A stretch of DNA of 64,000 nt from Anaeramoeba flamelloides (GCA_027625915.1 JANTQA010000020.1:1612001-1676000), one strand, 5' to 3'; positions 11,452 to 25,245 are shown, numbered from the stretch's first letter. Made by a program: numbers and translations. The notes: a model not told the origin generated them from the letters alone.

Positions 11452-11955
11452 GTTTAAGTCAAAGTTGCCCTTTTTTTTTTCAAATATTAATTTATTGTTT
11501 ATTATTGACCTTTGAAGATAAAATCAGAAATAATTAGAATAATAAACATCAAATAATCGTTGGTGTCCTTATGGAATAAAGTTATAAAAAAGATTTTCAT
11601 AAAAATTTTAAAAACTAAAATTCTCAGGTACATTATTGAGAAAAAAAAACAATTATTCATTTTGATCTCCTATTGAGGATTTAATAAAATCCCAATATAA
11701 ATCAAAATGATTCCTTGACAATCATTTTAACTTTTTTAATAATTGTATTATAACAAGTTTTTACAAAGTGACTCTCGATCTTGTCATAAAAAAAATTTAT
11801 GAATGTATTACATTACAAATGAAAAAAAAATGTGAAAAAATAGCAAAAAAGGATTTCACTTTTGAAATTTTCGAAAATAAATTTTTCTCCTAAAATCTCA
11901 ATTGAATACATGTATTGTACACTATCACAACTATCCAATATGAGCAGAAAATGTC
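11452..11955 (+). mobile_element. M2 short DNA element, short degenerate form
   Basis: Aligns by eye with the other M2 copies through TTTAAGTCAAAGTTGCCC, ATTGACCTTTGAAGA, CAAGTTTTTACAAAGTGACT, TCGATCTTGTCATAAAAAAA and AATTTTTCTCCTAAAATCTC. It lacks the nested foldback block. The right terminus is eroded. Confidence 0.75.
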
Positions 11956-13187
11956 TTATAATACAACTATATACCTTTATATTTATTGTTTTTGTTATTT
12001 TTTTCTTTATTTTTTTTTTTCTTGAATTATTCTTCATAGTTCCTTATCAATGTTTTCTATATCTTTTTTTTTTATTATAAATAATAAAAATTTCTAAATT
12101 TTTGTAATTTTTTTTTTTTTTTGAATTCCGAGTAACAAGGTCCAAATTTTGACATTTATTTCTTGTTCAAAATATGAATATCTATTTAGGCCATTGAGAA
12201 AAAATTGATATATGGGGGGAATAACTATGAATATTTTTAACTAAGATGTCTTTTCTGTTTAAATCGGGTTTATTATAGCTTGTTTTGTAATTATCTTTAG
12301 ATTTTGGAAATGTTTCCAATCGTTATTTGAATTTAGAGAATTTTTTAATAAATTGTACCTTGATTTTGTTTTTATTGATCAAAATATTACTTTAATATTT
12401 TCCATTTTATATCAATTTTTTCTCTAAAAATATACTCAATATAGAATATATCAAGTGATGTAGATCTGAAAAATATAACATCATTTTTGATATTTTTTTT
12501 AATATTTTTACTAGAGAAAAATAATTAAAGTTATTAGTAAAGGAATTGTGACTTATTCTGTTTTGATAATTTCTTTTAAAGTTTAAATTTCAATTTGTTT
12601 TTCTCTAAAATTATTGAAGTCATGCCACTTCCATAGCCAAATGATATTTATTGTTCCATCTTTGTGAAATTTTAGTATTGCTCAGAATATAGGATTTATC
12701 CAAGTATTTATTCTTTTAATTCCTTTATTGAATAAGTAAAATATTTACAATCGATAATATAATTGGGAGAAGAGAACTTTTTTTTAAATAACTCAATAAA
12801 AACAAAAATACAAATAAAAATATTATGATTTGATTCTTTATTGTTACTATTTCTCGATATCACAATAAGACAAACAAATCTATTCAAAACGACAAAATTA
12901 GAAATTGTTTCTCTTTAAAACTTTTTGATAAATAGAAAAGCTTTGTATCAAAAAAAAAAAAAAAAAAAAAATTTTTTTTATTATTTTTTTAAAAAATTTA
13001 ATAATTGGGTTTTTTAAAAATTAACCTTTCTGGTTTTTCTTTTCATTTATTTTTGTTATTTATAATTGAGAAGAAAAACTTGTTCCATTTAAATGATAAA
13101 AGTGTTAGGAGTGGTAGTGGTGGTGGGTAAATATAATTATTTTTATAATATTTATTATTATTGAAAACTCGAAAGCAATTCAATATT

Positions 13188-15915
13188 TTAATATTCATAT
13201 TCATTTTGAGCCAATTGAGCTCTTTTAACGAGAGGAACTAATCCACGGAGTGAACATGCTTTTCGAATGAAAGGGTGTCGAAGTAATTGATCGGCTGAAG
13301 CACGAGTATCAGGGTTTTGATCTAAACATTTTGCTAAAAAGTCCTTGAATTCATCGCTCCATTTTTCTGGTTCATTTAATTCTGGTGGTCCGTGTGTTGC
13401 AATTAAAAATAATGCCTATTGTTTATAAAATACATTAAAAAATTAAGAAATGAATATTAACAATTATGGAAATTAGTTTAGTTCATTTAAACTTTATTTT
13501 CATTTTTTTATTGTAAATAAAAACTTTTAAAAAACAAAGTAAACTCTTTTTCAAATAAAAGGGCCCAAAAAATTTTAAGAATTATTCATAAATGAATCAA
13601 ATTAATTGTAGTATCATTCTAAAATCTAAGAAACGCTTTAAAACATAAAAAAACACTCAACTGAATCTTTAAAACTCATTAAAACTAAACAATAAAAATT
13701 ATAATTAAATATTTTAAAAATTGGTGTGCACTTTTATTTGAAATGAGAAATCTCGTTTTGTAAATTGTAATGAAAAAAATTATAAACCCAATAAAAACCT
13801 TTGAACAAGGCGAATTGGGAAAAAGTTCTCAACATTTTATTGATAATTCTTTACACGTCAAACTTTTGTTCTTTAAAGTCTCATATTCAATATAAAACCA
13901 CAATTCATCTGATTCTTTTGCTTGAATGTTTTTTCTTTATTTCTCTTTTTTTTGTTCCATGCATCAATCCAATAATGGTCTTTCTTAATTCCTATTTCTA
14001 ACTCATTCGAAATCAAACTTAAACTGTTTCAGTTTATACACAGGTAGATTATTTCCAAATTGGTTTTTTCTTATCTTGCTTTTTCATTTTCCAACTGTTC
14101 AATATCCAAAAATAAAAAAAGCAAAAAATGAAAAAATGAATAATTAAAATGAAAATCACCAATAAGTAATTATCTTATTAACAATCAAATTCGATGATAT
14201 TGACTATTTGAGAGGTGTGCCCTTTTGTTTGAAAAATAGTTTAATAAATTTCAAAGATCTTTCAAATATTTTATGCATTTCGGGAAAATAAAAATTGTTA
14301 AAACTTTTCAAATAGAATTAGTTTTTACAATCTAAAAGTATCATTTATTAAGGATATGTTTACTAAAAGTGAATCATAAATATTAAAATATAATTATATA
14401 TATATATATAATCAGATTTGTTGATAACATTCAATAGTTTTTTTTATTTTGATAAATTTTTCTTTAACTAACTCTTGATATCAATAAATAGATAAAACGT
14501 TCAATAGATTTTATGATCAATTAAAAAGTAAATTTAAATTTTCATGTAAGAATATTAAAAGTTACAAAAATAACTGGTTGATATTAAGAAAAATTGTATT
14601 TATAAAAAAAAAAAGAATTTTGAGAAAAGAGTGGATTATTTAAATTGTATATTATTTCCAGCTCTATTCAAATTGAGATAATTTACAAATATTTGAAGTA
14701 GATATGGGCATGTTCTAGATTTAAAAATAAACCAAGTAAAAAAATATTTCCTTTGTGATTTTAAAGGAGAAACAATAGATCATTTTTTTATGGAAGTGTA
14801 CAAAATATAATAAATAAAATGAAAAATCTAAAATTAAAGAATTTACATTTTAAATCACAGATTAATATTTTGGGATGATTTCTGGGAATGAATAATAAAC
14901 AAATTTATGATATAACAATTTTTTTTTTTTTTATTCATAATTAAAAAAATTCATGCAATTCAAAATAATAACTATTATGATATACAACTAAATTAAATTA
15001 CAAAATTTTGGAAAAGGATAAAACAGTTTAAAGAATAACTATACTTCACTTCTAGATTCAATTTGGAAATAATTCTACCTTTTCAAAACCTTATCTCATA
15101 TAATCTTAAGCAAGTTTAAAAATTACCATTTTCAGAATTAATAGTAAACTTTACAAAACGATTTTTCTCATTTTTTTTATCTTTTTTGTTTTGTTCTCAT
15201 TTTTTTTATCTTTTTTCCAATGACCTAATCTATTTTATTAGATCGTAAAATTTTTTTTTTCAATGATTGATATAAGGCTAACGTTTAGTTCAGTTAAATA
15301 GAAAAACTAACAATAAGATTAGTTGATGATATCTAACAATTTGATCGATCGATCAAAAATTGTTCGTAGAAATTTCAAAAAATTTATCAATTGAATTTTT
15401 TGTTCCGTTCGTTTCATCATTTTGAACACATCGATTTTTATTTTTTGGTTTGATATTTTTTTCTTTTATTTGGATAAAAATGGTTACATGTAAAAACATT
15501 AATACTGGGTAACTTGTAAAATAATACTAACTTTTGCTTTAAAAGGGGATAAAGGGAATTTAAAGACCATAAAAAGAGAAAAATTATTCATAATTTTTTT
15601 AGTCCAAATCAAATAAGCCAAATTTCAAAATTAGTGGCAAACTTTTTTATTATTATTTTTTTCATTTTTTCATTTGTCTTTTAAAAAATAAAATGATTAC
15701 ACTATATTTTTATTTATTAATCTATATTGGTTATTATCTCTAAAAAACTTTAGTAAAATACATTATTATTCAAAAAAAAAAAAAAAAAAACAATTAAACA
15801 AAATTTTTTCTGATAAAAAATCTGTCCCTATTTTTGAAATTTAGCTTATATTTGGTGTGTGTGTGTATGTAAAATCGATTCCAAAAATTGGTTTAACATT
15901 CAAAATCAAAAAGAT

Positions 15916-15954
<39 letters not shown>

Positions 15955-18900
15955 ATTTTTCAAAACTTAATAGTAAATCACATTTAACCTAAAATTGTGT
16001 TTCTATCGTGTAACTAATTTTGAAATTCCAATTAAAGGTTTTTGATCATTATATATCTTTTAACTTTTACGGATTTGTAAATTTATTTTTTTTTTTGATT
16101 AATTTGTATCCCCTTTAAAATAAATAATCAAATAAAAAAAAGTTCTGTTTTATTTTTTTGGTTTCTGTAGAGTTATTTAAATCAGAGTTTATTTAGTTAT
16201 ATATTTTGAAAAAAGAAATAATTTTCCTGAAAAAAAAAAAAAATTCATTTTTAATAATTTAATCGAAGGAAAACTTCTCAGCACTATGGATTTTTTTCTC
16301 TTTTGCTTTAAGGATATACATTCCAACTAAATTCTGAACATGTATTACAAAAACCATCCTTTTAGTTTGATTAAGGTGAACACGATCTTTTCTTCACAAA
16401 TTAAAATAATTGTTTTTGGAAAAAATGATGCTTACCGGCGTTTTTTTTGATTTTTTTGATCAAAGCCAAAATTCAAAATTTTTAAGACAACAGTTAAAAC
16501 AGTTCAAACAATCACAATAATACAATTTCATTAAAATTTTGGAAATAATTTTGATTTTTCCAAAATATATGAAAATTCATTTTTTATTTTTTAGTTTTTT
16601 TGTTTTCATTTCGTTTTTTAAATTAGGTCATAGTTTACCTGATCAAAAAATTTTTTTCGAAAGAATTCGATCTTGAGTTAAAATTGAATTCTTTTAAATC
16701 TAAAAATTCAAATAAAATTAGTTGATGGTATCTAACCATTGATCATTCAATAATTATTAATGGAATTTTTCCAAATTTACAAATACATTTTTTTATTTGT
16801 ACTCACTCTAAAATTTTAGATACACTGATAATTGTTTTTTGTTTTGATAATTAATTTATTTTTAGTTTTGTAATTATTGTCATTTGTAAACAATTGTTAA
16901 CATTTCAATTAGTAAATGGTTCTAATTTGGTATTTCTTTGAGAATTCATTTAATAAGATTTGTTTTTTGAAAAATTGAATTTTCGTGTATCAAAAATTTT
17001 GAATTGGAGTTTAATTATGAATTATCTTTAATAAATATGTTGGGTTTGCAATAAGTTAAAAGTTTCGAATGAGAAAATTGATTCAAAATTTTTAATAAAA
17101 GTGTAAGAAGAAATAAACAATAATCTAAAGGAAATTCAAAAAAAAATTAAAATTAAAAAGTAAAAAAAAAATAAATAAATCTAAAGAATGAAATAATCAT
17201 TACTCTAAGTGGAGGGTATTCTAAATATGGAGGTTCTCCTTCAGCCATTTCAATTGCCATAATTCCTAAACTCCAGATATCAACTTTTACACCATAATCT
17301 TGTCCTCTGATTAATTCAGGTGCCATCCAATAAGGTGTACCGACAACAGAGTTTCTCTTTGTTACTTCTTCAGTTAATTGGGCACAATAACCAAAATCTG
17401 CAAGCTTTACTGCTCCGCTTGTATTTAATAATACATTATCAGATTTAATATCACGATGGATTCTATTAAGTCCATGGATATAATTTAATGCTCTTAAATT
17501 TTCTTTACAAACAACTGCAATCTGTGGCTCGGACATTTTACATACAGAAATAACTTCTGTTAAATTTCCTCCATCCATATATTCCATTGCAACCTTGAGT
17601 CAATTATTTTGAAAAATGTATACAATTAAAGTATAGAACAATTGAAAAGTTAATGAATAAATACAGAGTTTTTTATTCGATTAAAAAATAATTTATTTAT
17701 TGAGTATTATTGGATTTGTTTTCAAATATATATAAATCAATAATAATTGTTTTCATTATATTTTTTCTTTGAGAGTTATTTATTCACATAATAATTCGTT
17801 TTAATGTGATTCTTCGGGAAGTTAACATTTTCAAATCGATGGATTAATTTTAGAAACTTTTTATTTGGGATCTTTTTATTATTATTGATCACTTTAAATA
17901 ATTTGGTTTCGTGAAAATATTTTTATTGTGGTTAAATTTGAATTTTATAATTTTTCATTTCAAAATGTTATTTGATTTGTATTATTAAAAATTTCATTTG
18001 TTTTTATTTTTTTTTTTCCTCTTTTTAAGGAAGGATTAAAATTTTCATTTGTTGTGTTTTTTTTTTTTTGTACCAACAATTGTTTATTGATTCTATAATT
18101 TACTGATTTGGGATATTAAAAAATTTTCTCAAGAGTTGGATAATTTTCAGAAATAAATAACTATAAAATTTTAAGCAACCCTCATAGAAAAATAAAAATA
18201 TTTCAAATGTAAATGAAATGTTACAGCTATGTTGAAAAAAGTGTGAACTAAAAGTTTTTCAAAAGTGTTGAATCAAAGTGTTTCAAAATTGTGAAACAGT
18301 CAGATTGAAAACTTAAAGTAATCACTTTTTTAAAACAGCTGTATTGTTTTTATTTCTCTTTTATTTATAACCTTTTTAAATTTAGTGTTCTTTGGTTAAA
18401 TAGTAAAATGTTTTTTTCTTTTCTTGATTTTCAATGTTTTTTTTTTTAATTTTTAATCCAAAAAAAGATATTTTTTTCTTAATTTATTTTTGTGTGTTAG
18501 GTTATTTGATCATATTTTTTTTTTTGTGTGTGTTTGATGAAATTGATAAAGCACGTGTTGATTTTTTTTATTTTTGTTTGTCCACTAAATGTATTTTAAT
18601 TATAAAGTTAACTAAATTTTCTTTTAATTTCAAGAAAATATTCATTGATAATTTTATGTTCTATTTTTCTAAAAAAATATTTTGATTTTGATTCCTAAAA
18701 TGTTTATTTATCTTAATATGTTTATCCTGTTAATATATTTATTTCAATTAATATGTTTATTTCAATTAATATGTTTATTTCTATTAATACGTTTATTTCT
18801 GTGAATATACTTGGTCTTTTTTCAGTTCTTTTTAACTTTTTGGAAAATGAAATGATTAAAAAAATATCGAATTATCTTTCATAACACAATAAAACGAAAA

Positions 18901-20470
18901 AAAAAAAAAAAAATTAATAACAAAGAAATGAATAATGATAAACCAAGAATAATAATAATAAAAATTAAAATGAATTTACCCAAAGATTATCCCCAGACAA
19001 AAACGAACCGACGTACTCAACAACATTTTTGTGTTTACAAGATCTCATCATAGCAATTTCATTTTGGATCATTTTCATGTTTTGTTCTCCAATATTACTC
19101 ATAACTTTTACTGCTACAACCTTACTTGTTCTGATATGAGTGGCTTTATAAACAAGCCCAGTGGATCTAAACAGTTGTTTTTGTTTTTTGGAGAGGAGAA
19201 ATTGGCAAGTAATAAAATTAAACACATTAAGTAGAATTCATAATAAAAATTAAAAAAATAAATAAAAAGTTAAGTCAAGGTGCGCAAATGTATTCAAGTA
19301 CTATTCTTTGCTGAAATAGAATTAAAAATATTACCCTTCACCAATTTTTTGAAGGTCAGTAAAGATTTTGTTTGGATCTTCGTGGCTAATCAAATCATCT
19401 ACAATGTTAAAACAAAAAGAGAAGTTTTGAAAAGAAAAAAATAAAAAAAGAAAATGGTTGAAATTGTGAATTTAGTTGGAGACTCGGGTTGGTCTCAAAA
19501 TTTTGGTTCCAAGTAATTTTATTTGGTTTTATTTGCAAGAAAAAAAAATTTATTTTTTTTTTTTCTCCTCTCAAACAATTAAACATTGCTGAAATTTCAC
19601 GATATTAAATTAATCCAGCTGAATATATCTTATTACTTTCCAAGTGAAACCAAAAAAAATAAAAACATTCTTATTTGTTTGGAATTGGAAAAGAAAAAAA
19701 TTTCGAAGAATGTTTGTTTTGTTTTTTTTTTATAATTTTTTTAAAAAATGGATAAAAAGATTACTTAGTGTCCTTTTCACATTGGTTGTTTGTGATTGGT
19801 TTTTTTCTTCCTCTGTTAATTGTTGTCCCTTGATTGTTGATTGATCTTGAAATTTTAAGACATCTAATACAGTTTCAGAGTTTTCAAGGACTTCTTCCTT
19901 GGTAATACCAGATTGTTTAATTCTTTGTTCCCATTCTTCAGGTAAACCCTAATTTGTTTGTTTTTTGTTTTTTTAAAAAAAGGGATCGACGCAATTTTTT
20001 GTTTTTTTGTTTTTTTGTTTATTTGTTTGTTTATTTGTTTGTGAAAATTAAAAAATAAAAAAAAAATAAAAAAAAAGGGAAAATAAAAAAAATAATTAAA
20101 AAAAATAAAAAAGAGAAAGAACTTTGAAAAATTTACAGTAAAACCAGTTTCAGAATTGAAATCTACGTGGATGTTATGCTTAAAATTATATGGAAGACTA
20201 ATGTCCATTTTATCTTTCTTTGTGAATACTTTTTTTTTTTTATTTTTTTTTGTTAAAATTTAAAAAGACAAAGCCAAACAAAACACAAAATAATAATCTT
20301 TTTAAGAATCAAAAACAAGTGTGCTCTTACAAAGGAAACTTGTAACTTTTTTTTTTTTTATGTTTGGAGGGTTTTTTGTGTTTAGGCTGAGAGAATAGCA
20401 AAAATTTACCTTTTTTTATTCCCACCATGAATCCTTTTTTTTGTTGTTTGCCATTTTTTTTATCGCTCAT
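13188..20470 (-). CDS. p21-activated kinase (PAK, STE20 group) with CRIB domain, seven exons
   Basis: Ser/Thr kinase expected to act downstream of Rac/Cdc42-type GTPases on the actin cytoskeleton. Exons on the minus strand: 20410-20470, 20137-20213, 19765-19948, 19335-19398, 18980-19166, 17204-17593, 13188-13415. All introns are GT-AG and the frame is continuous, giving 396 residues. The CRIB motif lies at about 25-40 ([15 protein letters not shown], then GFTGLPEEW). The kinase domain starts near 120: glycine loop [12 protein letters not shown], Lys149 in [12 protein letters not shown] with Asp239, DFG-Asp257, activation segment [11 protein letters not shown], and a PAK-type C-terminus ([25 protein letters not shown]). 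All catalytic residues are present, so it should be active. The linker between CRIB and kinase is short and no PH domain or proline motif is seen, making it a compact PAK. The last intron is 3.8 kb and contains M3 and M4 elements. The third exon's donor is the least certain boundary. Confidence 0.95.
15003..15600 (+). mobile_element. M3 short DNA element
   Basis: Matches the 53.8 kb copy along its length: GTTTAAAGAATAACTATACTT, the T-rich central block, TTAGTTGATGATATCTAACA, GATCGATC, ATTTTTTGTTCCGTTCGTTT, TTTTGAACACATCGATTTTT and TTTTTTCTTTTATTTGGAT. The right end runs into the M4 element. Terminal repeats are less clear than in other copies. Confidence 0.7.
15613..15850 (+). mobile_element. 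M4 short DNA element (about 238 bp)
   Basis: Inverted ends: TAAGCCAAATTTCAAAATTA at the left and ATTTTTGAAATTTAGCTTA at the right. The same sequence is found on the opposite strand at 31229-31455 with high similarity through ATGATTACACTATATTTTTA and TCTGTCCCT. It contains no coding sequence. Confidence 0.8.
15917..15950 (+). repeat. Poly(A) tract
   Basis: An uninterrupted run of about 34 A inside PAK intron 6, between the M4 and M3 elements. There is no attached retroelement body that would make it a LINE or SINE tail. Confidence 0.9.
16463..17010 (+). mobile_element. M3 short DNA element
   Basis: Left end AGCCAAAATTCAAAATTTTT and right end TATCAAAAATTTTGAATTGG are inverted repeats of one another. 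The interior has the family blocks AATTTTGATTTTTCCAAAAT, TTAGTTGATGGTATCTAACC and GATCATTCAATAATT. About 550 bp, like the other complete copies. Confidence 0.8.
18699..18810 (+). repeat. Tandem repeat, about six 18 bp units
   Basis: Units of the type ATATGTTTATTTCAATTA follow each other with one to four changes each. The array lies in PAK intron 5 (17594-18979). Confidence 0.85.
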
Positions 20471-22740
20471 TTTTGTTAATCGAGAATTTTATCTTACTTG
20501 TCAAAAAGTAAAAGTAAAAAAATGAATTGGCGAATAATCCAAATTATTTTTGAATATTTTCCAAAAACATTTTACTGAAACTAAACAATTTCTGATTCAT
20601 AAGAAAGATACAGATCTTGCCTTTGTTGTTGTTGATCATAATTATATAGTACCAATTGTAGTATTGACTTGTTAAAATTGGATAATCATTATTAGCTGTC
20701 TTTAGTGAGTGTTTTGAAGAAAGGGTTAACATTTAAAATTACAAATTTTACCTCATAGTAATTTGCTCTTTCAAATTTTCATAAAGATGTCTTGAAAAGG
20801 AAAATATATGAAGGGAATAATAATAATTTATCTGTTTCTCTCTACTTAAGAATAATAAACGATCGAAACTAACTGATTGTTGTTTCCTTGATTTGAAAAG
20901 ACTACGAGATCAATAAAAAATGTTTAGGTTGTAAAATAAAACAAGTGTTGAAGTAATAAAACTATTATTGTTATAAGGACTCTGTTTGTTCTTGAAATTC
21001 AAAGTACCATGTATTTCTATAATGATTTGGTTGTTGGTAATTCTCGTAAGTATTTTTTCAGTGAGATCTAAGAACAAAAAAATGACCTATTTTTTACTGA
21101 AATTTTACTTTATCTTATATCTCAAAATTTAAAAGAAGGTTGGTAAATAAAAAAAAAAAACTTTTTAAGTAAATTTCTTAATAGGTAAAATTCACAAACA
21201 TTGGGACACTATTCAGAATTTTCTATTATTTATTTTTGATAAGAGAGTTAAGTGAAGAGTGTTTGTCATTTTCAACTAAGAGGTCAAAATGGTGGAAAAA
21301 TATCAAAAATTTTGGTTTTATTCTTTGTTATTTTCTGGTTTTGATAATATTTGCAAAAAGCCATACAACTTCTTTGGTATTGATACGAATTCAAATAACC
21401 CCCCTTTTCTGAAAAAGAAAGGATATTTTTTTACATCACAAGTATAAATTGAAAAAAATTGAATTTATAAATATAGGATCTCTGGACGAATTACTCATCG
21501 TTCCAAAATCAAAATAATCCGAAAAATTGATTTTTCAAGTTTAGAGCTCTTTATCTCCTCTATTTTAGAAGTTATTCCCAATTTTCGATTTTTTATCAAA
21601 AAAAAAATTTTTTTGAAATTTTGAATTTTTCATTTTGAAAAAAGGTACATTTTAACACAAAAATAATTTTTTTTTGGTATTTTAAAGAACCTCTTACTCG
21701 GGTAATTTTCAATTAAAAATGTGATTTTGGTGAAAAAAATTGAAAAAATTAAGGTTTAAAAAAAAATTGTTTTTTGAAAATTTTTTTACTACTCTTTTGA
21801 TTTTCCCATTTTTGATTTACTCAAATTTTATATTTATAATATATTTTAAACTACAATAGTTATAAATTTTTTAATTTTGAAATTTTTTTTTATTTTTTAA
21901 AAAAAATTTTTTTATTATTTTTTTTTCACTTTTATAAAAGTTAATTATAAAAATACATAAGTTATTGTGAATATTAGTTGATAAAATGAAATATATAAAT
22001 CTATTTGATATAGACAAAATTTTTTTTTCAAAAATTTTTTATTTTTATTATTGTTGTGAAGTTTTTAAATTTAAACTTTATGAGGTTTAGAGGTTTCGAA
22101 AATATTTAGTATTTAAAATGGGTGTTTTTGACTTTTTTCAAAATTGAAAATTTTAAAAAATGTATGTAAAAAATTTTTTTCAAAATATTTTTTAAAGTTC
22201 TAAAAATTGGTAACTTTGAAAAAAAAAAGTTTTTTTTTAAACATCTCAAAAATATGATTTTTATTTTTATTTTAACTGAAAAAATAATGTTTAAAAAAAA
22301 AATTTTTTTTTAATAGGAAAACTCTAGTAAATTTTCATTTTTTTCTAATTTATCAGAAAAAAAATTCACATTACCGATATTTTGAAAAAAAAAAATTATT
22401 ATGCCTCATCTTATTTTATCTAAATATTCATTTTTTCAAATTTTTGATAGTGTAATCACTAGAAAAATATTAAAAAAATGCTAAAAATTAAAAACAAATT
22501 TTTACTAGAGTTTCTTATTAAAATGATTTTTTTTTCAAAAAAAAAATTTATATAACTTTTTTTCAATTCAATTTTAAATTTGTTAATTTTTTTACAATGA
22601 AAAAAAAAAAAAAAAATTTTAATCGTAAAAAACTTGTAGTTTTTTTTTTCAAAAAAAAAATATATTAGAAAAATTACTCAATTTAAAATTCAATTTTATT
22701 ATCTTCATATTTTTTATAATTATAAAATATCCAATAATTA

Positions 22741-22818
22741 CTCATTATATCAGCGGTAGAGCACCGAGATCTCAAAATTTGAATAGTGTGTAACCGGAGT
22801 TCGATTCCCGATTAGATC
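22741..22818 (+). pseudogene. tRNA-like relic
   Basis: ATCAGCGGTAGAGCACC resembles a D arm with its A box, and GGAGTTCGATTCCCG has a T loop with a good B box; they are about 40 nt apart and a T run follows at about 22832. The acceptor stem cannot be paired, the D stem is broken and the T stem needs a bulge, so this is not a working tRNA. It could be a dead tRNA or the head of a tRNA-derived SINE. Confidence 0.4.
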
Positions 22819-24731
22819 AATTAAATTAATAGTTTTTTTTATTTTTTTTTAATTTTTTTATATATAATTTGATAAATTAAAGTGTACATGTTTTCTACCT
22901 GAATTTACCTTTAAATCTTTTCAAAAATTTTTTTTTCAAAAATCCAAATCCTCTTAAGGTACCAAAATTCGGATAAATGCTGGTAACTTAGTAGTTTTTC
23001 TGTATGGGAAATAGAAGATTTTATATTATTTATATATACTAATATCTACAATTAAAAAAAAAAAAAACTTTAAAATTTATTTTAATCTATGGTGGTCACT
23101 ATATAAACAATATAAAAACAATCTCAATTTTTCATTTTTTGGGGTTCTTATATTTTTCGAGTTATGGCCCAAAATAGCTGTGAAAAATCACAATTAAAAA
23201 ATTTGTATATAAAAATCGATTTTGGGCAATATTTCGAAAACTAGACGTCCTAGAGACTTCTAAACACCAAAAATCGAAATTTAAGAAAATTTTGAATTTG
23301 TTGAGAAATAAAAAAATTTTTTGATCCCAATTTTATATTTACTCTTGTGATGTTAAATAAATTAATTTTTTTTTACAAGACAAAATATTAATTAAAATTT
23401 CCAATTTAAATTTTCATTTTGTTCATTTGAGTTAAATTTCTCCAAAATACATCAAAAATTCATCCGGATTATTATGGAATAAACAATTGTGTTTTCGAGA
23501 GAAATAAAATAAATAAAAAAAAATTTAAAATCAAATATATCTAATTTTTTTGGTCTTTTGTGATGTGGATTCTGTTCAAAAATCAAATATAGTAATTACA
23601 CCAACATTAAAATCATTGTTGGGATCCTATATAAGAAAAAAAAAAAGAAACAGAAAAACCAAAAAAAAAAAAGAAAAAAAAAAGAAAGAAAGAGAAAGAT
23701 ATAGTATCTTCGTTAGAATTGTAATGAAATATGAAAAAAAGGTACAATTCAAGTTCACCAATGATTAAAAATCAATGGCAATGTTATCTTCAAAAGTTAT
23801 AGTTGTTTCTTAATAGTGTTTTAAATTAAGGTTATTTTTCCCAGTTTAAAAATTTTGATTATTTTTCTTCATCATTTTGACGTCTCTTAATAATTTTTTC
23901 GAGTTTACTTATCTAAAAATTTCTAATAAATTTTTCATTAAACAAAAGAGATAAAATTGTTTTTTTGATCCTAATGGGAGAAAATTTTGATGAATCCCTA
24001 CTTTGATATTGAATTAGGGAAGAATCATAAGGTCTTGAGACTAATTTTTAAATTAAATTTGTAATTCTTAAAGCCTTAGTACCAGTATAAAATAAAAAAA
24101 TTTCGATTTTTTTTTTAATCATTTTTTTTAAATTAACTTTTTTGAAATATCTTTAAGTTATAGTTTTAAACCAAGTATTTGTATAGGTTTGAATAGTAAT
24201 CCCTTTTATATTTCGGACAACAATTTATTCAGGGCATTTTTGAATATAAGAGAATGGAAAAAATGATAAAAAATGGATATTTTTGGCTTATATATTGGGA
24301 CTAAGGCTTTAAGGAGGTAGGAAACTTTTACTAATTTTCAGTGACTTGGTTTATTAGAAACTAAATTTTTAACAAAGTCCCCCCAAATAAATAAATGAAT
24401 ATTTTAATAAACAGGGTGGTCTGTATATCACAGTATAATACTTTAACATACCTTTTAACAATTAGAAATCAAAAAAATGAAAAAATTCATCCAAAAAAAT
24501 CAAAAAAGAATCATATATTTCTTGATTCTTAAGTGAAATATTTCATACGTTGTCTTTATATTTACTTGGTTTTATTGTTAATTTTGAAGGTAAAAACTTT
24601 TTTTTTTTGGAAAATATTTGAGTAAAAAATCATTTTTTTTTGTATGATTTTTTCATAATAAGATTTAAAATCTATTTATCTTTTGATTTATCTAATTCCG
24701 ATTTGGTTCATAAAATATGATATTTTTTGCA

Positions 24732-24928
24732 CAGTCAGTTCCGAAATAAAGGCACAGACTATCAACGAAATTTAAGGCACAATAAAAATCCCAAATTAAG
24801 GAACAAAATTCAGATTCTAGTAAAAATAATTTGTAAAAAAAAAATTCCAAATTTTGTGCCTTTTATTTGAGATTTTTTTGTGCCTTAAATTTCGTTGATA
24901 GTAAGTGCCTTAAATTTGGAACTGACTG
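24732..24928. mobile_element. M1 palindromic element (197 bp)
   Basis: Starts CAGTCAGTTCCGAAATAAAG and ends with the inverse GGAACTGACTG, followed by TA. Nearly the whole element is one inverted repeat of about 90 bp arms (GGCACA.ACTATCAACGAAATT and its complement) around an A/T-rich centre. TA at the right flank and the terminal CAGTCAGTTCC suggest a Tc1/mariner-mobilised MITE; that is inference from end sequence only. Confidence 0.9.
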
Positions 24929-25047
24929 TATTCTTATACAGAAAAATTGATTTATTGGATTTATTGATTTGATTTTGAAACATTCTTTGATTTGTAAACA
25001 TCTGTAAAAAACAAATTAATAATTGATTTCTATTTTCGATTTGTTTA

Positions 25048-25245
25048 CAGTCAGTTTCACTTTTAAGGCACAAACTTTCAACGAAATTTAAGGCACAAAA
25101 AAATCTCAAATTAAAGCACAAAATTTGGAATTTTATTTTTTACAATTTATTTTTACTAGAATTTGAATTTTGTGCTTTAATTTGAGATTTTTTGTTGCGC
25201 CTTAAATTTCGTTGAAAGTTTGTACCTTAAAAGTGAAACTGACTG
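25048..25245. mobile_element. M1 palindromic element (198 bp)
   Basis: Flanked by TA on both sides. Ends CAGTCAGTTTCACTTTTAAG and AAAAGTGAAACTGACTG are inverted. Close in sequence to the copies at 26243 and 34269, sharing TTTCAC where others have TTCC. Confidence 0.92.

Larger units (their letters stand above)
7176..13187. other. Gene-poor region between the 1407-residue gene and the PAK gene
   Basis: Six kilobases that probably include the promoter of the leftward gene (just above 7175) and the 3' flank of the PAK gene (just below 13188). It holds two M2 elements (8177-8865 and 11452-11955), a 78 bp hairpin next to the first, and many homopolymer runs. Open frames at 7630-7893, 9110-9292 and 11813-12080 are short and T/F-rich, with no family resemblance. 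No exon was recognised. Confidence 0.6.
13416..17203 (-). other. PAK intron 6 (3.8 kb), enlarged by transposon insertions
   Basis: GT at 17202-17203 on the minus strand and AG at 13416-13417 join exons that read PPLR then ALFLIATHG without a break in frame. The intron holds two M3 copies, one M4 copy, a run of 34 A at about 15917-15950 and a short TA run near 14396. No open exon was found inside it. Confidence 0.85.

Noticed and set aside
17153-17587. Stand-alone 144-residue kinase fragment
   Set aside because: It is exon 6 of the PAK gene plus read-through into the intron; both splice sites are clear.
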